A stretch of DNA of 64,000 nt, from positions 62,001-126,000 of the forward strand of contig NZ_RRUE01000002.1 of the NCBI RefSeq assembly GCF_003892345.1. The letters are read 5' to 3'. Under the pieces are notes generated by a model. It saw only the letters and a list, made by a program, of their open reading frames with translations. It ran no database searches and was not told the origin of the DNA. This document shows, piece by piece, positions 27,450 through 36,341 of this stretch (positions are counted from its first letter, which is position 1; every line of letters begins with the position of its first letter). The stretch is from Lautropia dentalis (GTDB taxonomy: Bacteria; Pseudomonadota; Gammaproteobacteria; Burkholderiales; Burkholderiaceae_E). The position numbers were made by a program, and so were the translations under genes.

Positions 27450-28697
27450 TCACTTCACATCGCAGGCCGGTCTCGGCCCCCTGAACACCTTCTCGTCCCG
27501 ATAGAAGGCGGGATCCGCATTGGCCGGATCCCAGCCGGGCCAGCCCTGGATGGGCAGTGGCTGCAACAGGGCCGGGCGCAACTCGCCTTCCCGGGCCAGC
27601 GTCCACAGCCGGCGCGCCGTGCCCCAGTCCAGCGAACCCCGCGGATCGGAACAGGGCAGCAGCTTGGCGGTCATCGACTTGTAGGGCTGATGCAGCTTCT
27701 CCAGCAGCCCGTGGCCGACGATGACCGGGACATGCGAGCCGAGGAAGGTACCCGGCGGTCGCAGGCAATCCATCTGTATCGCATCGCCCTCCAGACTCTT
27801 CCCTCCCAGCAGCATCTGCCGCCTCTCCACGAAGAGCGCCGTCCACTGACGCGCCTCCAGCAGCGCCACCCATGCCGGGTCTGCCGCGGGCCACAGGGCG
27901 CCGTTTTCATCGAGCAGCGTCAATGCGTCCCGCAGTGCGCCCCGGCCCCTCGCCTTCGGCGCGTCGGCATCATGAGAGAATGCCTCGTTGCTGTATCGTG
28001 AAACCTCGCCAATTGCACCATCCCCGCCATGCAACGACGTCTCACGCAGGCGTCGCCCGGTGTCGGCCTGCCGGCAATGCAGCTGGTTGATGGCCGACTT
28101 GAGCCGGGGAAAACGCAGCCAGACCAGCGCATTGTGAAAATCATGGCGCGCCCCGGCGCCCTCCAGCTTGCAGGGAATCTGTCCACTGGCCACGCTGCGC
28201 TCGTAATCGACCGCCCCCACATCACTGCCCGCCATGAAGCGCAGCGGCGTGCCATCGGGCGCACGCAGGCCCCGCCAGGCAGCCAGACGGTTCATGAAGG
28301 GCAGCCAGTGCACCGTGTCCCAGGTGGACAGGGGAAGGTCAACAGGGGATGCATCCCGGGAAACGCGCCCTGCTCCATCCGGACCCACGGTGGACGAGGC
28401 GCCCATAGCTTGCGCCCCCACAGCCGAAGCCCCCTGGAACAGGCCGTCAGGTATCTGGGTACCCGGCGTCATCTGGTCACCCACCCCTCCCTGCGGCGTG
28501 ACGCAGAACACGGGCAGCGGCCCCTCGGGGCATCCGGCCTCGTTCCACGCCATATGCCACAGCCGCCGCAGCAGTGGCCAATAAGGGGCAAAGCCCGGAT
28601 GGCACCAGGCCGGCGAAGCCAGGCGCTGCAGCAGAGGGGGCAATCCGGCAAACGGGGAAGCAGAAACACCGGAGCCAGACGAGGCGAGGATGGCCAT
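27450..28697 (-). CDS. DUF3025 domain protein
   Basis: A 415-residue protein from ATG 28697. The central block RHDFHNALVWLRFPRLKSAI matches the DUF3025 signature of a proteobacterial family without known function. Other family-like segments are LLDENGALW, VPVIVGHGLLEKL and YRDEKVFRGPRP. A Gly/Ser/Ala-rich insert of about 55 residues (from TPGTQIPDG to RDASPVD) separates the N-terminal helix region from the core. The frame is open to 28829, so the start is uncertain, and no strong ribosome binding site is visible at 28697. It faces away from the SH3-like gene, with about 220 bases between them. Confidence 0.7.
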   Translation of the reverse strand: MAILASSGSGVSASPFAGLPPLLQRLASPAWCHPGFAPYWPLLRRLWHMAWNEAGCPEGPLPVFCVTPQGGVGDQMTPGTQIPDGLFQGASAVGAQAMGASSTVGPDGAGRVSRDASPVDLPLSTWDTVHWLPFMNRLAAWRGLRAPDGTPLRFMAGSDVGAVDYERSVASGQIPCKLEGAGARHDFHNALVWLRFPRLKSAINQLHCRQADTGRRLRETSLHGGDGAIGEVSRYSNEAFSHDADAPKARGRGALRDALTLLDENGALWPAADPAWVALLEARQWTALFVERRQMLLGGKSLEGDAIQMDCLRPPGTFLGSHVPVIVGHGLLEKLHQPYKSMTAKLLPCSDPRGSLDWGTARRLWTLAREGELRPALLQPLPIQGWPGWDPANADPAFYRDEKVFRGPRPACDVK

Positions 28698-28918
28698 GGA
28701 AAGATCGACGTGTCGGCACAGATTTTGACAATAGCACAGCCCCAGTAAACGCCCGCTCTTTCGCCCTGCCGGAGACAGGCATGCCCCACCCGTCACATCC
28801 CCCCTACGCAACCATAACAATTTGCCCACAAACCGCCGTCAACGCCGGGAATCTCTACCCCGTTTTTTCTTCTGTCGGGCCATGTTTTCCAGACCGGCCC
28901 TTTCTCCCGGGAGCACAC

Positions 28919-29833
28919 ATGTTCCAGAAGGTTTCCATCCCTCGTCGTTCCCTGCTGGCCACCGGCATGCTGCTGGGGCTGGGTGCCACACTGGCCGCAG
29001 CACCGGCCCAGGCCCGCAGCCATGTCACGGCAGCCTTCACGGTGCAGCTCTCGCCGCTGTATGCGGGGCCCAGTGTGGAATACCCGCAGGTGCAGCGCTT
29101 CACGCCGCAGACCCAGGTGAACATCATGGGGTGCCTGCCCGACTTTGCCTGGTGTGATGTCATGGCAGGGGGCGCACGGGGCTGGATGGACGCCCGTCGC
29201 CTCAGCATCGTCGTGAACGGCAACGGCCGGCCGCTTCCCGCCGTTGCCCCTTCGGTGGGCATTCCCGTGACACAGTTCGTCATGGGGCCCTACTGGGTGG
29301 CCCACTACAGCGACCAGCCCTGGTTCAATGATCCGCGCTATGCACAGGCGCTGAATTCGTACCGCGTCCGGAGCCGGGTGGGCAACACCGTCATCGAGTA
29401 CGAGCGCAGCTGGCAGGCCCAGCAGCCGGCCTATCCGCCGGTCTACGTGGAAGAGGCCCCAGTGTATGTGGAACCGCCGGTCATCTACGCCCCGGCACCG
29501 GTCTATTCCCCGCCGCCCGTCTACCGGCCGGCCCCCGTGTACCGCGGCCCCTCCTATTATGAGCCGGCCTTCCCCGACCGCAGCTTCGAAGACCGGCGCT
29601 TCGACAACCGCCGCTTCGAGGAAGAATCACGCTACCAGCCGCCCCGTGTGAATCCGCTGCGTCCCTCACCCAATTTTCCGCAGCAGGAGGCACCACAGGT
29701 CAATCCCCTGCGCCCGTCACCCAACTTCCCGGACGCGCAGCGTGGCGGGCAGCCGTTCCCGTCGGCCGATCGCGCCATGCCGGGTCCGGGTGCTGGCCAG
29801 GTCATCACGCCCAACGGGCGTGCGCTCAAGTAG
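28919..29833 (+). CDS. Exported SH3-like domain protein with Pro/Tyr-rich repeats
   Basis: A 304-residue secreted protein. The signal peptide MFQKVSIPRRSLLATGMLLG continues to a likely cleavage at AQA near residue 32. An SH3b-like domain follows, with the sequence LSPLYAGPSVEYP, then DFAWCDVMAGGARGWMDARRL (cited here by its ends), as in bacterial SH3_3 proteins that bind peptidoglycan or act in the periplasm. A second conserved stretch holds FVMGPYWVAHY. The C terminus has Pro/Tyr-Val repeats (PVYRPAPVYRGPSYYEP) and two copies of VNPLRPSPNFP. GGGAG lies seven bases before ATG 28919. Confidence 0.75.
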   Translation: MFQKVSIPRRSLLATGMLLGLGATLAAAPAQARSHVTAAFTVQLSPLYAGPSVEYPQVQRFTPQTQVNIMGCLPDFAWCDVMAGGARGWMDARRLSIVVNGNGRPLPAVAPSVGIPVTQFVMGPYWVAHYSDQPWFNDPRYAQALNSYRVRSRVGNTVIEYERSWQAQQPAYPPVYVEEAPVYVEPPVIYAPAPVYSPPPVYRPAPVYRGPSYYEPAFPDRSFEDRRFDNRRFEEESRYQPPRVNPLRPSPNFPQQEAPQVNPLRPSPNFPDAQRGGQPFPSADRAMPGPGAGQVITPNGRALK

Positions 29834-29854
29834 GGCATGTCATGGACGCATGAA
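29833..29854 (+). repeat. Dispersed motif copy 1
   Basis: GGGCATGTCATGGACGCATG starts at the last base of the SH3-like gene's stop codon. It is one of at least five intergenic copies in this window (46539, 50305, 52074, and 53821 on the minus strand). Confidence 0.55.
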
Positions 29855-29969
29855 CCAGCACGCGAATCAGGGGCCGGCGCGGGGAAGAATGATTCCATGG
29901 AATGACGCCATGACGCGCTCAGGTTCCTTCGCAGCCCCCTCATTCAGACCAGGGAGATCATCCGCACGC

Positions 29970-30446
29970 ATGAAACAGCAGCAGCCCCCCGTGCCCACCA
30001 TCAGCCGCCCCTCGGACGACACCATCCGCGCCTATGAGCAGACGGACTACTTTGCCGAGGACCAGCCGCCCGTCTGCCTGCGCATCGGTGACGCCGCCGC
30101 CGTTCATCTGGCCTGGCTGGACCGCCACGCGGCGCACTCGGCCAGCATTCTGACGGCCTGGAACCCGTTTGGCCAGGAACTGGCCCGGGCGGAGAACGAT
30201 GCGCTGCAGGCGCGGCTGCAGACCACCATCCTGCACAGCGGCCTGAACTGGCTGCCGGCGCGGGGAGAGGATCCGAAGGGCAGCTGGCAGCCCGAACCCG
30301 GCTTCTGCGTGTTCGACATGCCGCCGGACCTGCTGGACGAGTGGCTGATGCTGTTTCGCCAGAATGCGGCCGTGCGCCTCGAACGGGGCACCGGCTGCCG
30401 GCTGGTGTGGCATCCGGAAATTGCCCGGATGCTGGCAAAAGGCTGA
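29970..30446 (+). CDS. DUF3293 domain protein
   Basis: A 158-residue cytoplasmic protein. The family pattern is visible in RAYEQTDYFAE, then ILTAWNPFGQELARAENDAL and GSWQPEPGFCVFDMP, which fits DUF3293 (function unknown; an AWNP core and a late GF motif). ATG 29970 has AGGGAG thirteen bases upstream, a loose spacing. An in-frame ATG at 29910 would add 20 residues that look non-family. It follows the SH3-like gene in the same direction. Confidence 0.7.
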   Translation: MKQQQPPVPTISRPSDDTIRAYEQTDYFAEDQPPVCLRIGDAAAVHLAWLDRHAAHSASILTAWNPFGQELARAENDALQARLQTTILHSGLNWLPARGEDPKGSWQPEPGFCVFDMPPDLLDEWLMLFRQNAAVRLERGTGCRLVWHPEIARMLAKG

Positions 30447-30610
30447 ACAACAGTTCCCTGAGACCGCCAGACACACAAGTACACCCACGAATCAGCTGAC
30501 ACGGACCACCATACACGGTCTGCCAGTGGATCTGCATCATGCCGCATGAGTCGACATACCCGACAAGGCCCGCACGCCACTGGTCTGCCTGTGGACCGGC
30601 CATCAAGCCA

Positions 30611-31552
30611 TCAACTTTTCAGAAAGAGGGCCGGATCGACCATCGTGCGATTCAGGCACACAGACCAGTGCAGGTGCGGTCCCGTCACCCGGCCGGTCTT
30701 GCCCACCGTGCCGATCACCTGGCCGGTTCTGACCCGCTGTCCCACGCGGGCGCGGATCCGGTCCAGATGGCAGTACATGGTGAGCATGCCACCACCATGG
30801 TCCAACCAGACCGTGTTGCCATTGAAGAAATAATCGCCCGTGTCGATGACCACGCCGGGGGCCGCCGCCTTCACCGGCGTACCGACGGGCGCAGCAATGT
30901 CCATGCCCCCGTGCGGATTGCGGGCCTCGCCATTGAAAAAGCGCCGCAGGCCAAAGGAGCTGGAACGCACGCCGGGCACCGGCTGGGCCAGCCGCATGGT
31001 CACCGGCAGCGGGCGGCTGAAAGTGGCCATCACCTTCGCACTGCGCTGACGTTCGCGCAGGTGGCGGGCCAGCGCCTCGCGGCTGAGCGTGACCTTGCCC
31101 GGCGGCACGTTCAGGTGCTGTTCGGCGTACTGATGGGGCTGGATGGACACGCGGATTTCACGGGAGAGCTGGCCCGTTTGGCCCGGCCGGGCGGCGTTAC
31201 CGGGCGAGTCTTGTGCATCGGACACATCCTGCGCGCCGGACACGATCAGCGTCAGATGGTCGTGCGGGATGAGCAGCGGAATGCCCAGCACGGCATACCA
31301 GCCTGCAGCAGATCCGATGACCAGCACCGGCACTTCCTTCCAGTGCACCCGGGGTACCTGCCGGGCAGCCCCCAGCGGCACCACCGCCACGCCGCCCGGT
31401 ACCGGATGCGAGGCCGGGTATGGCGGCAGCCAGACCTTTGGCGAAGCCGCCTGCGCGGACACGACCTGCCACGCCCCCCCTCCAGTCAGGCCACGGGCTC
31501 CCACACCGGCCAGCGCCAGCAATCGGCCCAGACAGGCCCGGCGGCCATCCAT
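30611..31552 (-). CDS. M23 family metallopeptidase, exported
   Basis: A predicted zinc endopeptidase that acts on peptidoglycan in the periplasm. From ATG 31552 it has 313 residues. The N-terminal MDGRRACLGRLLALAGVGAR resembles a signal peptide with AQA near residue 34. The C-terminal M23 domain carries NPHGGMDIAAPVGTPV (metal ligands H and D), GGGMLTMYCHLDRI and GPHLHWSV (catalytic HxH). A family-typical middle region with beta strands precedes it. The frame is open to 31828, and the true start is uncertain because no strong ribosome binding site is seen. Two direct repeats with parS-like half-sites lie immediately upstream. All catalytic residues are present. Confidence 0.9.
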   Translation of the reverse strand: MDGRRACLGRLLALAGVGARGLTGGGAWQVVSAQAASPKVWLPPYPASHPVPGGVAVVPLGAARQVPRVHWKEVPVLVIGSAAGWYAVLGIPLLIPHDHLTLIVSGAQDVSDAQDSPGNAARPGQTGQLSREIRVSIQPHQYAEQHLNVPPGKVTLSREALARHLRERQRSAKVMATFSRPLPVTMRLAQPVPGVRSSSFGLRRFFNGEARNPHGGMDIAAPVGTPVKAAAPGVVIDTGDYFFNGNTVWLDHGGGMLTMYCHLDRIRARVGQRVRTGQVIGTVGKTGRVTGPHLHWSVCLNRTMVDPALFLKS

Positions 31553-31555
31553 GAC

Positions 31556-31616
31556 TGTTTCACGGGATGTTCCACGAAGACGCCAGGGAGATGTTTGTTT
31601 CACGAAATGTTCCACG
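31556..31616. repeat. Two 21-bp direct repeats containing parS-like half-sites
   Basis: TGTTTCACG, three bases and TGTTCCACG occur at 31556-31576 and again at 31596-31616, with two differences between copies. The 40-base offset is not a multiple of three, so the repeat is unlikely to be protein-driven. Each nonamer equals half of the palindromic ParB site TGTTTCACGTGAAACA or its TGTTCCACG variant, but no full palindrome is formed. It lies four bases upstream of the chosen M23 start. Confidence 0.65.
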
Positions 31617-31908
31617 TTGCGGCTACCACGATTTCGACGCACCCGTCCCGATGCACCAGCCGGGGCACGCCCATCTGTCGTCCCGGGACGAATCATGAAC
31701 CCAGGACGGACGGCGCATTCCCCCGCCCGCATCATACGGCCTGTGGCGCGTGTCATGGAATCAGTCGCTTCCGCGCTGGTCCGATGGTTCCATCCTCTGT
31801 CGCCCTGCGGCATGTCCCTGGCCACCATTCGCCCCCTTCCTGGACCACCTCCCTCTCGACCGGGGCAACCGGCAACGGTACGATAGCCACATCGAAGGAA
31901 GTCAAGAT

Positions 31909-32181
31909 ATGACCACGCTGACTACCCACTACGAAAACGCCTGTTTCCTGCGTGATCTGGCCGAGAATCTGCCCTCCATCCGTCCGGACACCTACACGCC
32001 TGAACTACAGGGGATGCTGCAGAGACTGGCCGACGAACAGATCGCCCAGGCACGTCATGATGAATCGGTTAGAGCAAAGGTTGCCCGGGCACGCGCCAGC
32101 AGCCGCCCCTTGCTGACGATGGAGGAAGTTCGAGCCAGTCTGGAAGAGCGCATCCGCGAGGCGGCAGCAGATGGTCTATGA
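31909..32181 (+). CDS. Antitoxin of a ParE-type toxin-antitoxin pair
   Basis: A 90-residue mostly helical, charged protein overlapping the toxin gene by eleven bases. The N terminus MTTLTTHYENACFLRDLAEN is followed by a helical region. The C-terminal part, with the RPLLTMEEVRASLEERI segment, resembles the toxin-binding tail found in many stability-protein antitoxins. AAGGAAG lies about eight bases before ATG 31909. I cannot assign a DNA-binding family with certainty. The call rests mainly on the overlap with the ParE-like gene. Confidence 0.75.
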   Translation: MTTLTTHYENACFLRDLAENLPSIRPDTYTPELQGMLQRLADEQIAQARHDESVRAKVARARASSRPLLTMEEVRASLEERIREAAADGL

Positions 32182-32470
32182 GGTCAAGTGGACGGCAGAG
32201 GCCCATGAAGATCTGCTGGATCTGTTCGATTATCTGATCGAAAACGTCTCGGCCCGTGAGGCCGGACGCATCTGTTCAACGGTGTTCGATTCCACCAGAT
32301 ACCTGAGCGATTTCCCGCGTCTGTACGAAGAAACGCCACAATACGGGCGTGGCGTCCGGCGCATCGGTGTGATGGGCCAGAACGTCCTCTACGAGGTAGA
32401 CGACGTTGCCCGGCAAGTAAAGGTTCTGGCGGTCAATGGACAACGCGAGAACCCGCGCAACATACGCTGA
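32171..32470 (+). CDS. ParE/RelE-family toxin
   Basis: A 99-residue toxin of the RelE/ParE superfamily. It starts MVYEVKWTAEAHEDLLDLFDY, which matches the family's N-terminal strand and helix. The later FPRLYEETPQYGRGVRRIGV and VLYEVDDVARQVKVLAVN follow the ParE pattern of strands near the C terminus. ParE members poison DNA gyrase and RelE members cut mRNA; the sequence alone favours ParE. The start overlaps the antitoxin gene, so the two are co-translated. Confidence 0.88.
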   Translation: MVYEVKWTAEAHEDLLDLFDYLIENVSAREAGRICSTVFDSTRYLSDFPRLYEETPQYGRGVRRIGVMGQNVLYEVDDVARQVKVLAVNGQRENPRNIR

Positions 32471-32614
32471 AACTGATTCCGGGAAGCACTCAAACCGACC
32501 ATTGTGCCTCTCCTCACCCCGCAGACCGGTACGACACCCCTGCCGGGCATGCGGTACATTGCGGGTTTCCGGGAACCCTGCGTCTGCCGCGCAGACACTG
32601 ACTGAAGGACACAC

Positions 32615-33535
32615 ATGGCCTTTGCCAATCTGCTGACCCTGATCGACGACATTGCCAGCCTGCTGGATGATGTGGCTGTGCTGACCAAAACCGCCGGCGC
32701 CAAGACGGCGGGCGTGCTGGGTGACGACCTGGCCCTGAATGCCCAGCAGGTCTCCGGCGTCCGGGTGGACCGGGAACTGCCCGTGGTGTGGGCGGTGTTC
32801 AAAGGCTCGCTGCTCAACAAGTCGATTCTGGTGCCGCTGGCGCTGGCCATCAGCGCCTTTGCACCATGGCTGGTCACACCGCTGCTGACCGTGGGCGGGC
32901 TGTTCCTGTGCTTCGAGGGCGCGGAGAAGCTGCTGCACGCCATGCTGCATGGCAAGTCGGAGGATCACGGACAAGCCGACCATACCGAAGCCCCCCTCGA
33001 CGAGAAGACCCGCATCAAGGGCGCCATCCGCACCGATTTCATCCTGTCGGCCGAAATCATCGCCATCACCCTGGGTACCGTGCAGGGCGAGCCGCTGGCC
33101 ACGCAGGTCACGGTCATGGCGCTCATCGCCGTGGCCATGACCGTGGGCGTGTATGGCGTGGTGGCGGCCATCGTCAAGCTGGACGATCTGGGGCTGTATC
33201 TGAGCCAGCTGCAGGGGGGTGGCCTGAAAGCCCCGCTGCGCGCCATCGGTCGCGGCATTCTGCGCGCCGCCCCGTGGCTGATGAAGGGGCTGAGCGTGGC
33301 CGGCACCATGGCCATGTTCCTGGTGGGGGGCGGCATCGTGGTGCACGGCTTTCCGTGGCTGCATCACCAGATCGAGCATCTGGTGGCGCCCCTGCAGGCA
33401 CTGACGCAGGTGCCGGCCTGGCTGACCGGACTGGCCACACCGGTCGCCCAGGGGGTGGCGGGCCTGCTGGCCGGGACCGTGCTGGCGCTGGTGTTCATGG
33501 GAGTGCAGAAGCTACGGGGGGCCGATGCCCACTGA
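32615..33535 (+). CDS. DUF808 family inner-membrane protein (YedI-like)
   Basis: A 306-residue multi-pass membrane protein. The family hallmark begins the protein: FANLLTLIDDIASLLDDVAV, followed by KTAGVLGDDLALNAQQVSG. About five to six hydrophobic segments follow, including the ILVPLALAISAFAPWLVTPL region, the ILSAEIIAITLGTV segment and a hydrophobic C terminus. The family (YedI in E. coli) has no established function. GAAGGA lies about seven bases before ATG 32615. It is convergent with hmuV, with only three bases between the stop codons. Confidence 0.92.
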   Translation: MAFANLLTLIDDIASLLDDVAVLTKTAGAKTAGVLGDDLALNAQQVSGVRVDRELPVVWAVFKGSLLNKSILVPLALAISAFAPWLVTPLLTVGGLFLCFEGAEKLLHAMLHGKSEDHGQADHTEAPLDEKTRIKGAIRTDFILSAEIIAITLGTVQGEPLATQVTVMALIAVAMTVGVYGVVAAIVKLDDLGLYLSQLQGGGLKAPLRAIGRGILRAAPWLMKGLSVAGTMAMFLVGGGIVVHGFPWLHHQIEHLVAPLQALTQVPAWLTGLATPVAQGVAGLLAGTVLALVFMGVQKLRGADAH

Positions 33536-33538
33536 AAA

Positions 33539-34528
33539 TCAAAACACCACCAGCGGACGTTCCGGGTGGACCGGATGCGGCATGACCAGCGCCTCCACAC
33601 CATAGACAGCACGCAAGGTGCCGGGCGTCAGCACCGCAGACGGCGTACCGAACGCGACGGCGCGCCCCTCGCCGATCAGCAGCAACCTGTCACAGCAGCC
33701 GGCGGCCAGGTTCACATCGTGCAGAATCACCAGCGCTGCGATGTTCTCTTCATGGGCCAGCCGACGTACCGCCGACAGCAGGGTCAACTGATGATGCGGG
33801 TCCAGACTGGCCGTGGGCTCATCCAGCATCAGCACCCGGTACTCATCCGGCCCGGAGCGGGCCAGCAGCAGCTGATGGAGCACCCGGGCAAACTGCACCC
33901 GCTGCTGTTCCCCGCCGGATAGCTGCCGATAGCGCCGGTCGTACAGATGGCCGACATCGGCCAGTGCCAGCACCTGCTGCAGGATGGCGGCATCGGCTGC
34001 CATGGCACCGGCGGCAAGCGAGTCCCCGGCAGGGGTCGTGGCCTTCGTCCATGCATCCGCCACGCCGGTTGCGGGCCTGTTCCCGGCAGCCACAGCAATT
34101 CCAGCCATGGCACCGGCAGAAGCATTTGTGCCCCCGGCAGCAGCAGGCACCTGCTCCCCGGGGACAGCGACGCGCCCCGCCAACGTCCCCGCCGCCGGCG
34201 TCTTCCCGGCGCGGTGCACGTGCGGATACGTCCCCATGCCGATCACCGTTTCCACCGGCAGATCGAACTGCAGCGACGGGCTCTGGGGCAGCACGGCACG
34301 CCACCGGGCAAGCGCTGCCGCCGGCCAGGCCGACAGCGGCTGGTCATGCAGCGTGACGGTGCCTGCCGACGCACGCAATTCTCCTGCCAGCACGGCCAGC
34401 AGCGACGACTTGCCGGTGCCGTTGGCTCCCAGCACCCCCGTCACCTGCCCGGCAGGCAACGCAAGATCGATATCCGCAAGGATCTGCCGCCCGCCCCGGT
34501 GGATGGAAAGGCCGTGGGCTTTCAGCAT
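33539..34528 (-). CDS. hmuV: Heme ABC transporter ATP-binding protein HmuV, with insert
   Basis: HmuV is the cytoplasmic ATPase of the heme importer HmuTUV. From ATG 34528 it has 329 residues; GGAGG lies five bases upstream, so this start is preferred over GTG 34540. Motifs are Walker A GANGTGKSS, the Q-loop around VLPQSPSLQFD, the signature LSGGEQQRVQFARVL, Walker B VLMLDEPTASLD and the switch histidine in LVILHDVN. Between the Q-loop region and the signature lies an Ala/Gly-rich insert of about 70 residues (from TPAAGTLAG to AAGAMAADA) that is absent from typical members of about 260 residues. It is cut off from hmuU by an IS element and a PH-domain gene. Confidence 0.93.
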   Translation of the reverse strand: MLKAHGLSIHRGGRQILADIDLALPAGQVTGVLGANGTGKSSLLAVLAGELRASAGTVTLHDQPLSAWPAAALARWRAVLPQSPSLQFDLPVETVIGMGTYPHVHRAGKTPAAGTLAGRVAVPGEQVPAAAGGTNASAGAMAGIAVAAGNRPATGVADAWTKATTPAGDSLAAGAMAADAAILQQVLALADVGHLYDRRYRQLSGGEQQRVQFARVLHQLLLARSGPDEYRVLMLDEPTASLDPHHQLTLLSAVRRLAHEENIAALVILHDVNLAAGCCDRLLLIGEGRAVAFGTPSAVLTPGTLRAVYGVEALVMPHPVHPERPLVVF

Positions 34529-34604
34529 ATGGACCTCCACACCCGTACCTTGGGCATGCCGCCTGTGGCGTGTACTGTCATCCTCACACCCTCCGGTGAA
34601 GCAA

Positions 34605-34623
34605 TATGAAAATGAACATTAAC
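34605..34623. promoter_or_regulatory. Candidate Fur box upstream of hmuV
   Basis: TATGAAAATGAACATTAAC matches the E. coli Fur consensus GATAATGATAATCATTATC at 12 of 19 positions as counted by eye. It is an AT-rich island in GC-rich DNA, about 80 bases upstream of hmuV. Iron control would fit the gene's role. Confidence 0.4.
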
Positions 34624-34795
34624 ATGGAGCCAAAGAACATGAGCAAACCGGACCCCCCGGGAGGAAAACACCCTGAGCTTTCCTCCTGTTCGCCCTTCGT
34701 GGGTCTCGCTGCTGGATGAGGACTGGGACGCAACCACCCACGCCGCCGTCCGCCGGCAATGTGCAACCGCACAGACGACAGCCATACCAAGTCCA

Positions 34796-36341
34796 TCCTG
34801 AACAACCCGCTTCGCCCCTTGATTCCCAGTGCCTGAGCCCGGGACCCCCCCTGCAGAGATTGCAGGATTTGCGATCATAGGGCTCGTTTTCTTGCAAATT
34901 CTCCGGGGTTCTCATGGGTCCAAAGTCATCACAACCACAGACTGGCGAGCTGTTCGGGTATCCGCTGCGCGATCACCTGAACCTGAAGCATCCGCTGATC
35001 CTGCTGGGCGACCGGATCCAGTGGGAGCGCATCGATGAACTGGTGGCGGATCAGTTCAAGTCCCGTACAGGGCGGCCCGCCACGTCCCCTCGTCTGATTG
35101 CGGGGCTGCTGTATCTGCAGCACGCCTTCGATCTGTCTGATGAAGAAGTGGTGGCAACCTGGGTGGAGAACCCGTACTGGCAGGTCTTCACCGGGGAGAC
35201 CTACCTGCAGACCAGGCCGCCGATTGATCCGTCCAGCCTGACGCGCTGGCGCAAAAGGCTGGGCGAGGCTGGCGTGGAAGAGATGCTGTCTTTGACGCTG
35301 GTTCTGGCGCAGGAACTTGGCATGCTCAAGGAATCCAGCTTCAAGACGGTGATCGTGGACACGACGGTCATGCCGAAGGCGATTGCGCATCCAACGGATT
35401 CCCGGCTTCTGGAACGTACCAGACAGCATCTGGTCAAGGCTGCCAGGGCGTGTGGCCTGAAACTGCGGCAGAGCTACAGTCGTGTGGCCCCTCAGCTGGC
35501 GAGGCAGGTGGGCCGCCATGCGCATGCGAGACAGTTCAAGCGGATGCGAAATGTGCTCGGCAAGCTGCGCAAACGGGTCGGGCGTATATGGCGGGATATC
35601 GACCGGCAACGAGAGCAGGTGACCGGCCCATTGCGTCAATGGCTTGATGACCTGATGGCACGGGCCGAACGGATTCTGACGCAGCAGCCGAAAGACAGGA
35701 ACAAGCTGTACGCACTGCATGCGCAGGAGGTGGAGTGCATCAGCAAGGGCAAGGCCCGAAATCCCTACGAGTTCGGTGTCAAGGTCTCGATCACCACGAC
35801 GCACAGGGAAGGTTTCGTTGTGGGCGCAAGATCGATGCCGGGCCGGCCGTACGACGGCCACACCCTGTACGAAGCACTGGAGCAAGCGTCGATTGTGGGA
35901 GATTGCCGTATCGACACTGCCGTTGTGGACAAGGGCTATCGCGGTGCTGACGTGCCGGGCGTGAGAATCCTGCGATCAGGACAGAGGCGAGGCGTGACCC
36001 GGGGACTGAAGGCGATGATCAGACGCCGCAGCGCCATCGAACCGACGATAGGTCACATGAAGACCGATGGCAAACTTGACCGGAACTGGCTCAAGGGGGC
36101 ATTGGGAGATGCACTTCACGCAGTGCTGTGCGGTGCCGGACACAACATCCGGCTGCTGCGTTTTTGCGCTTTCATTTTGCTGTCGATTCTGGCCTGTGTA
36201 CGGCTGATGCTGCCGGATCGGTCGGAAATGACGTTGTAGGCGGTGGAGCGCAGCGCCAACCCGGTCGGTTCAGACTTCAGGCCACTCGACAGGAGCCCGT
36301 TCAACGGCAGGCTGGCGGGCGGATTCTGGGTTGTTCAGGAC
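34796..36341 (+). mobile_element. IS5-type insertion sequence, about 1546 bp
   Basis: The ends are 13-base perfect inverted repeats: TCCTGAACAACCC at 34796-34808 and its complement at 36329-36341. One transposase gene occupies most of the interior, with about 105-bp leader and trailer regions. I cannot see a target-site duplication. Reading frames outside the element are in phase across it. It lies between hmuV and the rest of the heme locus. Confidence 0.75.
34914..36239 (+). CDS. IS5-family transposase
   Basis: A 441-residue DDE transposase. The N-terminal region has the DUF772-type pattern RPATSPRLIAGLLYLQHAF and DEEVVATWVENPYWQVFTG. The catalytic core includes TVIVDTTVMPKAIAHPTDS (first Asp), then VVDKGYRGADVPGV (second Asp) and RSAIEPTIGHMKTDGKL (Glu). 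The basic middle region around KRMRNVLGKLRKRVGRI probably binds DNA. The gene appears complete, and the element could still be active. Confidence 0.92.
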   Translation: MGPKSSQPQTGELFGYPLRDHLNLKHPLILLGDRIQWERIDELVADQFKSRTGRPATSPRLIAGLLYLQHAFDLSDEEVVATWVENPYWQVFTGETYLQTRPPIDPSSLTRWRKRLGEAGVEEMLSLTLVLAQELGMLKESSFKTVIVDTTVMPKAIAHPTDSRLLERTRQHLVKAARACGLKLRQSYSRVAPQLARQVGRHAHARQFKRMRNVLGKLRKRVGRIWRDIDRQREQVTGPLRQWLDDLMARAERILTQQPKDRNKLYALHAQEVECISKGKARNPYEFGVKVSITTTHREGFVVGARSMPGRPYDGHTLYEALEQASIVGDCRIDTAVVDKGYRGADVPGVRILRSGQRRGVTRGLKAMIRRRSAIEPTIGHMKTDGKLDRNWLKGALGDALHAVLCGAGHNIRLLRFCAFILLSILACVRLMLPDRSEMTL

